From Branchiostoma lanceolatum (lineage: Eukaryota; Chordata; Leptocardii; Amphioxiformes; Branchiostomatidae), in assembly GCF_035083965.1 (NCBI RefSeq), contig NC_089722.1, forward strand, positions 17,812,642 to 17,876,641: a stretch of DNA of 64,000 nucleotides, in the 5' to 3' direction. Below the pieces are notes generated by a model. The model made no database searches and was not told the origin of the DNA. It saw only the letters and a list, made by a program, of their open reading frames with translations. Positions 44,026 to 57,061 of the stretch are shown one piece after another (position 1 is the stretch's first letter; each line of letters begins with the position of its first letter). Position numbers and translations under genes: made by a program.

Positions 44026-44477
44026 TTTCTACTTCAAGTTCAACGTTGTTTGATGATATAAAGCGGAAGGAAACGCAGTTGTATTGGTGAGGTCAACAGC
44101 AGAGTTTAGGGTTTCCTCGTGCCGTACCCCTGAACTGTCCCTATCTTGTGGTTATCGTGGAATGTTCGTGTTATCGCGTCTGGCCACATGGCTATATCTT
44201 TCCTGGTAGGTAAAAATAGATTCAAGGAAATAGCTATCCCAGATAAGTGAACTTCCCACTTCTCCTATCGCGTTTAACGTTTGTTTTCTGCCTATGGTCA
44301 CACAGATCTCGCTTAGGAATGTCAGCGGTCAGTAGTCGCGACCTCTGCATTTGTACTTATTCAGCTGATAACATCGACCTCCGGCGTAACATACCAGCTT
44401 CTCAGGGAAAGGCGAATAACAGCAGATTGAACAATAGACTAAACGTGAACAAAACGTGAGTTAAGTTAAAATCCCCC

Positions 44478-44755
44478 CACACCATAATTGATGTATAGGG
44501 CGGTGCCGATCCCCGTGGGCCACACTGTGGTGCAATCACTGAAGCAGGGGGCTAGTCCACTGGCAGTGGAGTGTGTTTAACTTCCATACTGTTTCAGGAG
44601 TATGTACCATTTTTATAAAGTCTTTGGTATGACTCAATGTGCCTCTTGTCCAGGAGTGTCCTAACCCGGGGCTTGAACCCGGGCCTTCTGATCCAAGTAA
44701 TTTCAACCAGATGTGGCAAGTACCAGAAGCGCCAGACCACTACACCACAGGGACA
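44478..44755 (-). mobile_element. tRNA-derived SINE
   Basis: On the minus strand the head reads 'tggtgtagtggtctggcgc' (A-box-like), and a B-box-like 'gggttcaagccccgggtt' lies about 60 bases on. A ~200-base body follows. The order and spacing are those of a tRNA-derived SINE. It is not a tRNA gene because no acceptor-stem partner is present. Confidence 0.7.
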
Positions 44756-45149
44756 AAGTGTGAACTTATAGATTAAACAATGAATCAGCTACAGCTTTGC
44801 ACGCCACACAGACAGAGCCTTTACGTATGTGTCATAAGCAATATTCATGAAAGAGACAAGTCGCTTCGATTTGACAACGTACAAACCTTACATACAACGA
44901 ACTGGCGCAGTACTTAGTCTAGTGGGTATATAGTGATCGCTTTGAATTCGGGGAAAATATAAGAAAGAGTATGGTAGATGAACACACACTCAGCTACCAG
45001 CGGTCTGTGTGACCCGGAGGAAACGGAGTTGGTCACCATCCCCATAGACCGAAATGAGTGGGAAGAGTTCTAATTTGTTACTTCAACGTCGTTTTCAGAC
45101 CTTTGTGTATCAATAACGTACAGTGTAAACCTTTCCAGAACCCAGAGAC

Positions 45150-47763
45150 ATGGGAGAGCTAGCGGAGATGTCAGTCGGCTCTGGGAACGAGAAGGATGTG
45201 CCACAAACACCATCGTCCACCCACCCACTCACAGGTACGACTATGTTGTATGCCTCCAAGCAGATGTGTGGATGTTTGTTTTGTACATATTTGGTCACGA
45301 CTCTTCGCTTATTTGGTGATGCGTGACTTTAGGCATGTTCGCACTTGATGTCTTTTGTTTATTGTTTATCAAAATTCTCCACACACATGTGGATGGTTTA
45401 AAAGAGCAGATGGCATTGCCTTTTCTGCTCTCACACCGGAAACATATACATCATTAGAAATCAACTTGATGTTGATGTATTTTCGTACCATACAGAGTAA
45501 CGTAACGTATTAAGCGAAAATGCTTACCAATAAAGCCAAACGCGAATATTTGTAGCCTGGATGCCAGACTCGCTTGCTTTAATCCGCTAGCAGATTAGCG
45601 ATCATCGGTGAAGCGAACTGAGGCTCATTGCTACAAGTCTGGCATCCAGGCTGATACTTAGATATCATCTTCTGGGTCCAATATACTACCCTCGTCTGAT
45701 AACTTGGATGAAATTGTGGTCATACGCGTTGATATGACGAATATGATGCCCTGATCATGGCAATGACTCTCCGTACGCTCTCTTACTCCCAGAACCACAT
45801 GATCATCACCATGACAATCACGATTGCAGACACAAATTGAAGCACATACTGGAGAGACAGGTGGGTTTATTTTACAACTAGAATTCACATTTGAAATAGG
45901 TTTCATGTGGGTTTACATGTACAATTGCAGCAATTAACATCCCTGTGGAGTGTTTCGGTAAAATTATTTGGCACCCACCAAAAGTGTTCCTTTTTTTCAT
46001 ATTCCTATGTGTTACATTTCTCAAACGGATATTTCAGTTGTGACAAATGTCATTTAGAAAAAGAGGAGCTTAAATGGATAGGCAGCATGAAAATAAGACG
46101 TTAATTTGTATCATGAATGAGAAACTGCGATAATGCCTTTGTGCAAAACCAAGGAAGCTAAAAGGGTCTTTAAAAATCTTCTTAGTTAAATGAGAGGGGT
46201 CTCATTTTCGTGCCGTACGCAACGAAACTAACTGCAGTATATGATTGTTCCGCCAGTCTGTGCACATAACCGTTTTCGTGTCGCATGCTACGAAACTAAC
46301 TGCAGTACTTTGTTGTTCCGCTAGTCTGTGCACATCACCGTTGTGGTGCTGATCCTGCTGGACACGCTCATCGTCATCCTGGAGCTGCTGATCGACGTGC
46401 GCGTCATCAAGCTGTGCCCGGACCCGCCCAACGTCTGTGTTCCCCCCGCCCGGGCGACACACAACGGGACGGGCCACCTCAACTACACGTACCCGGCTAC
46501 TCACGGTACGGGGCACGCGGGAGGGGCGCTGAATGTTACATCTCTGTATACAGGTAAGAAAGCAGTAGTACTACATGTTTGTCTGAAGTTATACGACGTG
46601 TATTTACATAGATATGAGCAAATTTACCACCTCAACTACACGTACCAGGCTACTACTCATGGTACTGGGCACGCGGGACTTTATGTTACTTCTTTGTATA
46701 CAGGTAAGAAAATGGTACTAGTAGTTCTGCAAGTTTATCCAAAGGCATGTGGCTCACAAATTGACATAGATTTACACAAATTTACCTCGTCAACTACACG
46801 TACCCGGCCACTCACGGTACAAGGCACGCGGGAGGGGCGCTGAATGTTACTTATGTGTATACTGGTAAGAAAACGGTAATCTACATGCAGATGGAGCGGT
46901 CTATTGGGCATGGGCAAGGGTCGCCTCCCGCTACCCACCAGAATGCCTGCACCGCTTTGGATTACTAGTATACCACCATTCCACTAGGATAGGGCGGCGA
47001 ACTCGCTGCGACCTAAATTTTGACAGTGAACGAATTTTAAAGGTAAAATCGAATATTTTTATGCTTGTGTGTTGTGGCGTCTTTTCAGTCATACTTTTAC
47101 GTTTTGCATAATATTCGTTCATTTATGCCAGGTTTAATGTGTCATAGTAAATTCTTGTTTGCTCCCTTGAATTATTGTTGATTACAACTAATTGTATGGT
47201 GTACGAATAGGTGGCAAACGCTGGAATCTGGACCTTCGTTGATTTGTTCAGCCTATAAAATTTGTGATTAGTTCATTTACAAAAATAAAAAGTGAAAGTT
47301 TGCAACGGTCTGTTTTACAGGGCTGGTGACGACAGGTGCGCCTGATCATCACGTGATCGACGCAGGGGATCACGGGACAGGTGGACACGAGGGCTGCCAT
47401 CATGTGTTTGTAGAAGTTCTTCACGTCGTCAGCATCCTCATCTTATGTACGTATTTGGTTTCTTGATTCTGGCACCTTTTTCGTTTTTTATTTTCTACTC
47501 ACTTTGTTGAAAGTTCAAGTCAGTAGAATTTTGTTTCAGGCCATAAGTGTGAAATTTGGAGTGTCCTCGCGATGATGTAGAAATGAAAAGATGTGTTGGA
47601 ACTTAGAATGGCCATTAGCGACCATGAATCTAGTGATGGTGATAATGATTTGTGATGATGATGATGATGATGATGATGATGTTGATGATGATGATGATGA
47701 CGATGATAATAGTTATGATGATGATGATGACGACGACGACGAAGACGACCACGATAACAATGT

Positions 47764-47824
<61 letters not shown>

Positions 47825-48888
47825 ACATTTGTCTGATTTCCAGGTATCTTCGTGGTTGAGATCGCGCTGAAGATCTACGTGGACCGTCTGGAGTTCTTTA
47901 AGAACGGTTTCCACGTGCTGGACGCGGTGGTGGTGCTGGTGTCGCTGGGCCTGGACATCGCCTCGCTGGTCCACCCCTCCGCCTTCACGGACGCGGGCGG
48001 GCTCCTCATCCTGCTCAGGCTCTGGAGGGTCACCAGGATTGTCAACGGTAACTTGTTTGTTTGTATTTGTTTGTATTGCATGCCCGGTAAATCGCCTCAT
48101 GACGTAACACACCAGGTTTGTACTGAACAATACAAGCTGCATATCCGGACAGAGATATTGTATCCACTCACATCGTGATGGATCCCTGCTCTTTTCGATA
48201 AGTGTGGTGGGATCTTTAACGTGCTCAATGTGTGGCTCTCTGCAAACACGGGACCTCCATTAACGTCCTATGTGAGTGAGTGAGTGAGTGAGTGAGTGAG
48301 TGAGTGAGTGAGTGAGTGAGTGAGTGAGTGAGTGAGTGAGTGAGTGAGTGAGTGGGTGGGTGAGTGAGTGAGTGAGTGAGTGAGTGAGTGAGTGAGTGAG
48401 TGAGTGAGTGAGTGAGTCAGTGAGGTATGCCCCAGAAGATGAAACAGTCACGACTACGTGTCTCTTTTCAGAATCGAGGTGCTTTATGATATTGTATCTT
48501 CAGTAAATATCGGGTTGTACAGATAAGAGGCAGACAAGGAGGTTCAATTTGGATTTGAATTGAACATCGATCTCCCTGTGATTGGTAGATCCAACAAGTC
48601 TACTTGGCTACTGTATTTAGGAATGCCCACAGACTACTATATATCAATAAACAACGAGTTGGTTTTGTTATTTTTGTCCCCTCAGGCATCATCATTTCAG
48701 TAGAAGAAGAGTGGGAACATAAAGTGAACAAACTCAAGCACGATCATCAGCTGGTGGAGAGGGAACGAGATCGCCTCCTGAAGGAAAACGCGCTCCTGCA
48801 TCAGACGCTGACCAATCACGGCATCGGAATACCAACAGTACCATCCGAACCTGGGGACGAGAACACATGCGAATTCGAGTGGGAATAG
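45150..48888 (+). CDS. HVCN1: Voltage-gated proton channel Hv1
   Basis: Recognised coding exons are 46325-46553 (S1: '[17 protein letters not shown]'), 47331-47446 (loop and start of S2), 47844-48047 (S2-S4) and 48686-48888 (end of S4 and coiled coil, stop 48886). Exon 45150-45234 ([14 protein letters not shown]...) probably gives the N-terminus, but its phase (1) does not join 46325 (phase 0), so one exon between them is missing from this reading. S1 keeps the selectivity Asp ('LLDTL'). S4 reads '[13 protein letters not shown]' with all three gating Arg. The C-terminal helix has the heptad pattern of the Hv1 dimer coil. Hv1 passes protons outward, notably during phagocyte oxidative bursts. 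The S1-S2 loop is about 70 residues against under 20 in human, His-rich, with three N-glycosylation sequons. AATAAA lies at 49158-49163. Confidence 0.88.
45553..45652. mobile_element. Foldback element, 'tagcctggatgccag' ends
   Basis: The ends 'tagcctggatgccagact' and 'agtctggcatccaggct' pair. It lies in the first visible proton channel intron. It has the same general build as the elements after the EGF exons. Confidence 0.75.
46223..46360 (+). repeat. 68-bp tandem duplication of the S1 exon acceptor
   Basis: 'cgaaactaactgcagta' followed by 'tgttccg[c/ct]' and 'agtctgtgcacat' occurs at 46223 and again at 46291. The second copy is the real acceptor (46323-46324). The first ends its exon-like part in 'ataacc', which does not keep the frame. 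Confidence 0.65.
46475..46870 (+). repeat. Threefold tandem repeat of the S1-S2 loop exon end and its donor
   Basis: The 3' third of exon 46325-46553, its donor and the start of the intron are repeated at about 46628 and 46786 (periods 153 and 158). Each copy keeps the reading frame for 'NYTY..THGT.HAG' and ends in a consensus donor gtaaga. No usable acceptor in the right phase precedes copies 2 and 3. Confidence 0.75.
47643..47824. repeat. (GAT)n trinucleotide microsatellite
   Basis: About 180 bases of GAT repeats, 20 bases before the S2-S4 exon acceptor of the proton channel. Poly-Asp, poly-Met and poly-His frames here are artefacts. Confidence 0.9.
48165..48262. repeat. SINE tail fragment
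   Basis: 'gatctttaacgtgctca' and 'cacgggacctccattaacg' match the conserved 3' body seen in the SINE at 49578-49830. It runs straight into a (GTGA)n array. Confidence 0.5.
48272..48423. repeat. (GTGA)n tetranucleotide microsatellite
   Basis: About 37 nearly perfect GTGA units in the last proton channel intron. Confidence 0.92.
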
Positions 48889-49157
48889 TCATACAATACT
48901 AAAATACTAGTAAGCATCGGGGTTAGGAGAATTCTTCAACACAACACTGTTATTTTCGCTAGTCTAAGAGAGCAAGAAATGAGGTCTTCACTCGTGGCTT
49001 GCCTGGTGAGAAGACGGGGGTCTATCATCTTTATTGCAAATTAATCAGTAACAGATGTCTGGTGTCTCTGGGACCATGAGTGAATATCTTCCTGTTGTTA
49101 TAAACCAAACATCTTGCACCATCTAGATGTGCTGGCAGCATTGTAACACTGAAATTG

Positions 49158-49163
49158 AATAAA
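49158..49163 (+). terminator. Polyadenylation signal of HVCN1
   Basis: AATAAA lies 270 bases after the stop codon. Confidence 0.5.
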
Positions 49164-49287
49164 AGCTTTTCCTTCGTTCACCGGAAATTGTAGGAATACT
49201 GCAAATAGTGTATATAAGCAAACGGCTGTTGCAACAGATGATCATACATTTAGTTACTGATGTCAGGTCTTAGTGGGGATAAAAGAG

Positions 49288-49520
49288 TAGCCTCTACCAG
49301 GCTCCGCGGATCGCTGGGAAAATAGTAGAAATCGGCCAAATAGAGTTAATAGTATGCCAGGGGTACGTATACTCCGCTATACAGGGAAGCTCAATAGGCG
49401 AACCACGGATGGATGGCAGATTGGACCCTCTCTCCGTAGCTAACTTCACACTATTCACTCTATTAGCTAGGCCAACTTCGACTATTTTTCCAGCCATCCC
49501 GCGGGGCCTGGTAGAGGCTA
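49288..49520. mobile_element. Foldback element with ~50-base arms
   Basis: The left arm 'tagcctctaccaggct' ... 'tgggaaaatagt' pairs with the right arm 'actatttttccagcc' ... 'gcctggtagaggcta'. It is non-coding. Confidence 0.75.
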
Positions 49521-49577
49521 ATAAAAGAGACCAAGAAGACTTTTCTTGCATGTAACGTTACATGTGTATCGTTCGTT

Positions 49578-49830
49578 CGTTCAGACCCTTTTAACGCCTA
49601 GTGCCACATAGGGAAACAGGTTCCCTTGCTGGTTCTGTAGCAGGGTACGTTTTAACGGGAAGGGTGTTAGCCCTTCCATTTAACTTGCTCGAGGCACCTC
49701 CACGAACACGAGACCTCGTTTTACGTCCCTTCCGAAAGACGGGTGCAGCGCCAACTGAAATGTCCTGATCCAGGATTGTACCGGGGCCCAACTGTGATGC
49801 TACTCCAAGTTGAGATATTTGGACATGCAT
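49578..49830 (-). mobile_element. tRNA-derived SINE, same family as 37455-37745
   Basis: Read on the minus strand it carries 'gacgtaaaacgaggtctc' and 'cccgtctttcggaaggga', as in the plus-strand copy at 37455. The 'tgtcctgatcc' side corresponds to the tRNA-like head. Confidence 0.6.
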
Positions 49831-50711
49831 TGCATGCATATCAGTCTTTGTTATTAGGTTCGTTTTGTCTTATTTGATATCAATGTGTTCTGGTGGTCTG
49901 TATGATGATGAAGCTGGGTGCTTGATAAAAGGCTGAATCTATCATCACGAAAAATATATAGATGTAGTTGAAGTATATTTCCACGCCCAGCCCCAGTGAG
50001 TCGGCTTAACTTATTTTGAGTTGCGTGTTCAGCTGGTGTATCATCGTTTGGGGTAATACTAGCATTTGACTTGATAGTAGATAGATATGTTTGTGCAATA
50101 ATGTTGTCAGTGTCAACATATTCTGTTACATTCTGTGAATAAAATTTAGCTAGTTCTACGACCTCGTGCCTTCACCAATCATTGTGTCATTAAGTATGGA
50201 AAATGTACCATAATTTACATAATTCTACGGTGACATATACTGAAAAATTTGCAATTGATCTAATCAATTTTCACTAAGTTTTACATTAAATATTCTCATT
50301 CCGCGTTCGCGTGCCCACTCCACGAGTTTCCTACAAAAATCCGTAAGACAAGAAATTAACACTTCTTTTGCACTGTGCGATTTTGAAAGTTTTTTCCCCA
50401 CTCAAACACGCTTAGCAGATGTGAAAAGTGACCAACTGCGGACTGAAAAACACTGCGAAACCCGTTATTAGGCTCCAAACGTGTGTTTTAAGCCTTAAAA
50501 CGAAGGTTTGGCAGCCGAAAAACGGGTTTCAATTTTTTCTCTGTAAAGTCGCGTGAGGCAAAAACCTTGGCTCTCGGCGTAACCAAGTTGATGTAACATT
50601 ACCGTACACTGGCGCCACCTGGCGGAAAAGACTCGAAGTGTGCTCTCAAGATGGTTGCCAAACGTTCTCACGTGCACGAAGCTTAAACCGTAGTTTCTGC
50701 CTTCGTATATC
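49831..50711. other. Intergenic region and METTL23 promoter side
   Basis: No exon or clear repeat before the METTL23 start. A CpG-containing stretch lies near 50290-50690. No TATA box was seen, in line with a housekeeping promoter. Confidence 0.35.
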
Positions 50712-53700
50712 ATGCAGTGTAGCTTTAAAACGTTTCGGTTTGAAAGGAAAGATGATGAAGAGCCCGTGGAAGTGAAAACACCAGAGGTACATTGATTTAT
50801 TATGCTATAAGCTACCAATACAATCACATCTTTATGAAATGGGGGTGGGGGGCGTCTTTTTCAAAAACAACTTTGGCTACATGTTTGTTCTTTAGATTTG
50901 TCTTCAAATAGTGTATGGTTTGATTGTGTGTATGGCATAGAATTTTATACGTTTCCAAAAACGTTAAAGAAAATATGAAGCTTCGTCGACGACTTATTCG
51001 ATTTCGAGTCGAGTGCCTTGTCGTGTGTGTTGAAGGTTGCTTTCTTGCATTATTACAATTAATCGCCTGGTGACGCTGTGATACCGCCAGAAACCCATCT
51101 GAGATCTACTCCGAGCAAGAGTATATATCATATTTCGTCTGTCGTGGCCCTACATCCGGGACATCGTCTGTGGCGGCCAAATCGCCTGTGGTGGCCATAT
51201 TACGTCACTGCAACTTCACAGACCAAGATGGCGGCTTCGGATGGCGAGAACAGAGTAGTGAGGACGGAATTTGACGGGATAACCCTTAATTCTCCTGGAA
51301 GTCCATGTCGTTTTGTGTACTACGTGAGGTTTTATGATTCGTCAGCATTACGATGGCATGTTTCATGGCCTGGTTTACCATAATATGACTGTACTATGAC
51401 TCATTTTGGAGCAGAACATCGTACTACGCATATAGAGAGACCACGTCTGGCGAAACAACAACAAAGCTATGAACAGCAACTAAAAGATCCATCTTGCAGT
51501 TCTTCAAGGTAAAATTATTTACTTGTGTGCAATGCACTTCTACTTGGGGCAAGGAGCCATCCACAATCTATATTCATTAATTAACTACTAGTTATTTTTC
51601 TAGTCCTATGATTCTGATCATGATCCGTAAAATTTAATCATTATAACGTTAACGTATATTCTTATTAAAGTTACATAATAATTTATAGTTTAGTATTCAG
51701 ATCACAACATGCATGTTTTATTTGCTCTTCTGGCTGCTTATAGTGAGTTTACGTCACAAAACAGAAGTTTAGGAATTTCAAAATTATACAGTGACACGAA
51801 ATCAGCCCTAATCAAATGTACAGCAAGTAGTTACATTACAGTAGCATATGACGTCATTTTAAATGATAATTAACAAGCTCTCCATGATGCCCTACCCCTG
51901 ACACCACCAATGATCATAGCATATTGGGTACCACTGTAAATGGTGATGAATATTATTTAAAGCAGATTTGCTTGATGTACCGTAAATCATATAATTGTAT
52001 TAGGTTTAGAAATGGTTCACAATGTGTTCTACTATAAAAATGTTCTTTGTACATCTCTGACATCCAAGGACCTAAGGTCTTTAAGTCCCAGGTCCCAAGT
52101 ATTGATCATTTTCTGATATTAAATGTGTGGTATTTACTTTTGTGCTCCTGTCCTAGGGTATAACTATGGCTCTGCAAGACACATACGACTGGCTGGAAAA
52201 ACAAGCTGGGTAATGAGGTAATTTTGCCTGTAGAATTTTTTTCACTGAGAAAGCTTAATAAAGGCCTCTTGCTTTTACCAACAATTATACTTCCAAGTAC
52301 TTTCTGGGCTTGAAATACAGGGTGCATGTGCACTTTTGTGCACCCAGTACGGCAAGAACATGCACACTCTAGCTGAACTCAACTGGCTTAACGACAAAGT
52401 AAGCACGCTTATGTGTTCATGTACCTTGTAGAAAATATTTTTACACACAGTGAGTAAGAAAATATAGAGACTAGGATGGAAGTCCATTTGTGTTGACATT
52501 CAAATACCAACAACACTTGACTGATACTCAGCATTTGTGCTATATGGTAGGAGGCCCATGTATTATATATGTGTGTTTGTGGCATATGTTGTAAATTTTT
52601 ATTTATCAGCAGTTGTGCTATGTTCATCATTTTAACTGCAAACTCATAGCATTACACATGAGACATGACTTTCAACCATGAAGTTGAACCCTCCTAACAT
52701 GAAATTAATTCCTCACAAACATAAAACAAAAGTTAAATCCATTTGTTTAACATATAAATGTACAATGAAGGTTTCAATTTACATGGTTTAAAGATTGTTT
52801 TTCTTTATCTTCAACAGATCATCAATGTTTACATGAATATGATTATGGACAGAGGTAATATTCAGGTGGGTGTATAACTTGTTACAATGAGTCTTTTACT
52901 TCCTAAACAGATGTTAAGTCTCCATAGCCCTATGTTTTGGTATTCTGTGTTAACAACATTCTGTTGTTATTTATGTGTTGTGTTCAGGTATTGGGCATGA
53001 GAAGCAAATGCATCAAGTATTATGACTCCATGGGTGGGATGGGTTGATTTATTTTGTCTTTTACCATGCAATGGGATTGTTCACCATACAAAGTGTACAT
53101 GTAGTTTCACTATCCAGAAAACATTTGGACTGAGAACATTAACTTACTGCTGTCTAAACCTTTGCTTTGTTTTACTTTATCACCAACAGATTACCAACAA
53201 GCAGAGCACAAGGACAAGAAGGAAAGCAACTTGGACTTGTCTGATTGGACATCACAGTATCCTGAGGTAAAACTGTCAGTTTGCTTGTTATTTTAGGATG
53301 TGCTTTAGACAATAGTCTGTAAGTCTATCTGATACTGTTGGGATCTCTGTTTCTTCTGCAGAACATCCAACAGCAGATGAATGCTTGTGACTGTTGAGTG
53401 TTTGCCTGTAAATTCGCAGAGTACGCCAGTTGGGACACAAGCATAATCTTTGACCAGGTAGGCATCAGTCTGCTCTATGATTCTATGAATATGTTCGCCT
53501 TGACCTATGATACAAAAGGCTATGTAAGTTGGTATCTAGACCTTACTAAAATAGTGTTTGCAATCTATGTTTGAGGGTTTGAGGAAAATATGGTAGTACG
53601 CTGGATTCATACCATATTCTCACTATCTTGGCCAGTTGTGGCACTGTGAATTCATTATAACAGTTCAATTTGAATACATTTCATCGTTTTTTCATTGTCT

Positions 53701-56700
53701 CCCATCCATGATTGTTGGAATACCCATCTACCTTAATGATAACTTATAGTGTACAAACAGTGACGAACAAGTACTGTATTTCTATCTCCTTACAGATACA
53801 CATGGCCTACTTCAGAAGAAGCATGGTATGGGAGATCCTCAATAACAAGTTGTTATAATAGCAGCAGTCCACTTACTTATATTAGTGACCATTATGTAAA
53901 GGTGACAAATTTTTACAGAACAAGTTACAGACAGCGTGCTGTTAATGCCATGTCATTTTCAAATCGAGATTAATGCATAATTGATATCAGGAGTATGGTA
54001 GCCGGTTGTATACGGAGAAAGTTACAGCAAATCAATGTGTGAATATCCATGTATGGAAAACATCTTTGATATGATTTTTCACCGTTTGCTTTCCTTATAT
54101 ACATGTTAAGTTAATTGCATCGTTGATGTCAGGAGCATGATAGACGGTCGTATACCCTTTTGGAGAAGGTGACACAAATCAATGTGTATATTTATCTTAT
54201 TCTATGTATGGAAAAACATCTTTGATATGACTTTTCTATAATAAGTATAGGTATACTGTTAATTTCATCATTGTGCCTTTTTTTAGTCAGCTAATATAAA
54301 GAAAGTCTGTGTTCCTATCCTGAAATAAAGTTCTTTCCACCCTGGATGTCAATCACTATAGATGTTGTTTTTATGATTGCATCCTTGATGCATGTGAAGC
54401 ACAGGGCATTTTATAATACTGATACTAGTAATAGGTAGTATTCAAAAGGATATTTCACACCCATTGCATTTATAGCACACTGCTGATAGATATTGAAATG
54501 ATAGTATGAGTGTTATGAAAATGACAGAGACCAAAAAGTCCAGTTATAAATGCTTTTTCATAGTAAAGAGTCAGCATTTTGAATTTCAGCCTCTCCTGGC
54601 ACTCTGACCATGTCCTGGGGGCTTGGCTCTTTGAGATAAGTTCAATTTCAGCCAGTCCTGGCAGTCTGACCTAAGCATGACCTGGGGGCATGGCTTAACA
54701 AGCACACCGGTGTTAATATAGATACTGGGAATACTGTTACGTGTAATAGTACATGGGTAGTGTAGAGTCTAAAAAGTCTAGTTATAGATTGACAACATGT
54801 ATGTATGAAAAATACAGTATACAGTTCACCATTAATTTGGAAACCGTTATGTCTCGAGCTCTGTCATGAAGAACAGTGAAGTGAAGTGTGAAGAAGACCA
54901 CCTGTCCAAGAAGACTGCTTTTCTGCGGTCCCAAGGTGGTCGTCTTAGACAGTACTGTACTTGTGTACTTATTGGGACATATCTCTCCATAAAATGTGGG
55001 CTTCATAGACGGTAGCAATCACATATTACAGTGGAACTGAAACTCTTAGAGAGAGAGAGAGAGAGAGAGAGAGAGTCTTGACGCGATTGAAGGTAAAACC
55101 GACCCTCGGCCAGACGTTGCCCCGGGACGGACCCTGGGCCGCAGAGTGCGTTCGAAGAGTCCTGCAATTCACATTACTTCTCGCAGTGATCCACCGCTAA
55201 ATGTTGTCGTTTTTCTTTGATTTTACATCAAAAGCCTCTAGGCACCGTCGTTTCAGAGACAGGGAAGTCGCCCTTCCAGGTGATGGACGGCGAACAAGTG
55301 GAAGGGCTAGACTCCGGCCGGCCAGGAATGACGGGGTCGATTGCGCCCGCCCTTCTTTTGAAGACCTTGGGGAGTGTAACAACCAGTCGTCGCCGGCGGC
55401 GACCGAGAGCAGTTCTCGCCCTCTGCCCGAAGGAGGCCTTGGACCGCGGGACACCCGCTCGAAGTCCGACGCTTAAGGATAGGTCACTCGCCCGCTAAAC
55501 CGATTGCATCGAGGCACAGACCACAACACCGTGCCGGGGTGCAAGAGAAGAGCCGTCTCACCTAGGCCCCGCCGTGAGACTCAACCATACCACGCAGACG
55601 AATCCTAGTCAACTCGCCCCAAGTCCAACTCGCCCTAAGTATTCACTACCAACTCGCCCCAAATTAGGGCTTATTAAACTTGGTTTTATACTAGTTTTAT
55701 AGAGCAGAGAAGACAAAGAAGGAAAGAGAGACAGCAACCTTAGATCTCCTCAGATCGCCTCTGATGTCCAAACTGTGGACGAGACTGTCACGCCAGGATT
55801 GGACTTCAGAGCCACATGAGAAGTTGCCGAATCCAGAGTTCTACCATCATCTGAAAAGATGGAAGGATGCCTACTAATACTGGTTTTATATGCATGAATC
55901 CTACTTCTAAATACTAGTATTACTTGTACATGTGCTAACAAAACGGTGTGACTCTAATTCAACATTTCTTTTTTGCTGAGCACGTATTTAGCAACGTACT
56001 CGGCTGGCGGACCCGGTCGGCATGTCGGCCCGCCGTGCCACCGTGTACGGCCGCTAGCTCTAGTCTCACCCGGCTAGACATGCAACATGGCCCGCCGGCG
56101 CCCCCGGCATTCATCAGCGTTAAATGCGCAGAGAAGAGAAGGTTGAAATTAGAGTCACAAGGCTTTCTTAGCATGTAAAGTAATATTTAGAAGTGGGGCG
56201 ATTTGGTAGTAAATTGTTGGACTTGGGGCCAGTTGACCTGTTACCCCACGGAGACTCACGACGCGACGCCCCTCCGCCAGGATGTCTGCGGCCCCAGTTG
56301 CTGGTTTAGCCGGGTAGGGAACGACGGGAACTCGAGGCGCCCGACAAAGCTCCAAGGGAGCTGCCGGGTCCGACGCCAAGCGGGTCGGCATGGGCGCTCC
56401 TGGCTCTCCGTCTGCGCTGTCCAGGACGTCTGTCCGCACCCCGCCGGCCGAGCATAGATCGCAAGACCGATCGGCCGGCGTCGAGGTGTGCAGACTCGCC
56501 AAACTTCTTCCGTGCGGAGCGCTGCGACCGGTTCGACGGCGGCCACGTCCCCGCGGAATGTGCCTGGTGCCTTCGGGTCTCGCTGCGCCCGCTGTCGGAC
56601 CGAGGACAAGCAATCGACCGCCACGCTGCCCCACGCCTTTCGGGTTGTTTCCACCGAGACGGACTGTTCCCGGCCAGTGCGTTACAACGGCCCGCGCGTC

Positions 56701-57027
56701 GTCGGCGACGGGTGCGCCAGGCAGCTGCAGGGCGGCGGAAATCAGCGGCGATGTCCGCTCGCCCACCCGACCCGTCCTAAAGCACGGATGTAGTACAAAA
56801 CCAAGAGGGACAATGAAGGTGAAGGGCCTTCCGTCGGTCCGAGGTGGGATCCCTGCCGTCGCCGCTCGAGTGGAGCCGGGCCTTGAATGCGAGTGGTAAG
56901 CAGAAATGGTGCTGCGGGATGAACCGAACGCCGGGTTAAGTAAGGCGCCCGATGCGGACGCTCATCAGGCCCCAGAAAAGGTGTTGGTCGATACAGACAG
57001 CAGGACGGTGGCCATGGAAGTCGGAAT

Positions 57028-57061
<34 letters not shown>

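Noticed and set aside
44478-44755. tRNA gene on the minus strand
   Set aside because: A- and B-box-like motifs are present, but no cloverleaf closes and a SINE body follows. The same applies to 37455-37745.
46604-46870. Two extra Hv1 cassette exons
   Set aside because: Copies 2 and 3 have good donors and open frames, but no acceptor in the right phase precedes them. They are better seen as tandem duplication remnants.
47520-48142. Poly-His, poly-Asp, poly-Met and poly-Ile open frames
   Set aside because: They come from the (GAT)n microsatellite. Only 47844-48047 in one frame is a real exon.
53395-53397. Selenocysteine or recoding at the SENP TGA
   Set aside because: The TGA stands where the family has Gly, not at the catalytic Cys. 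A missing His exon also argues for simple decay.
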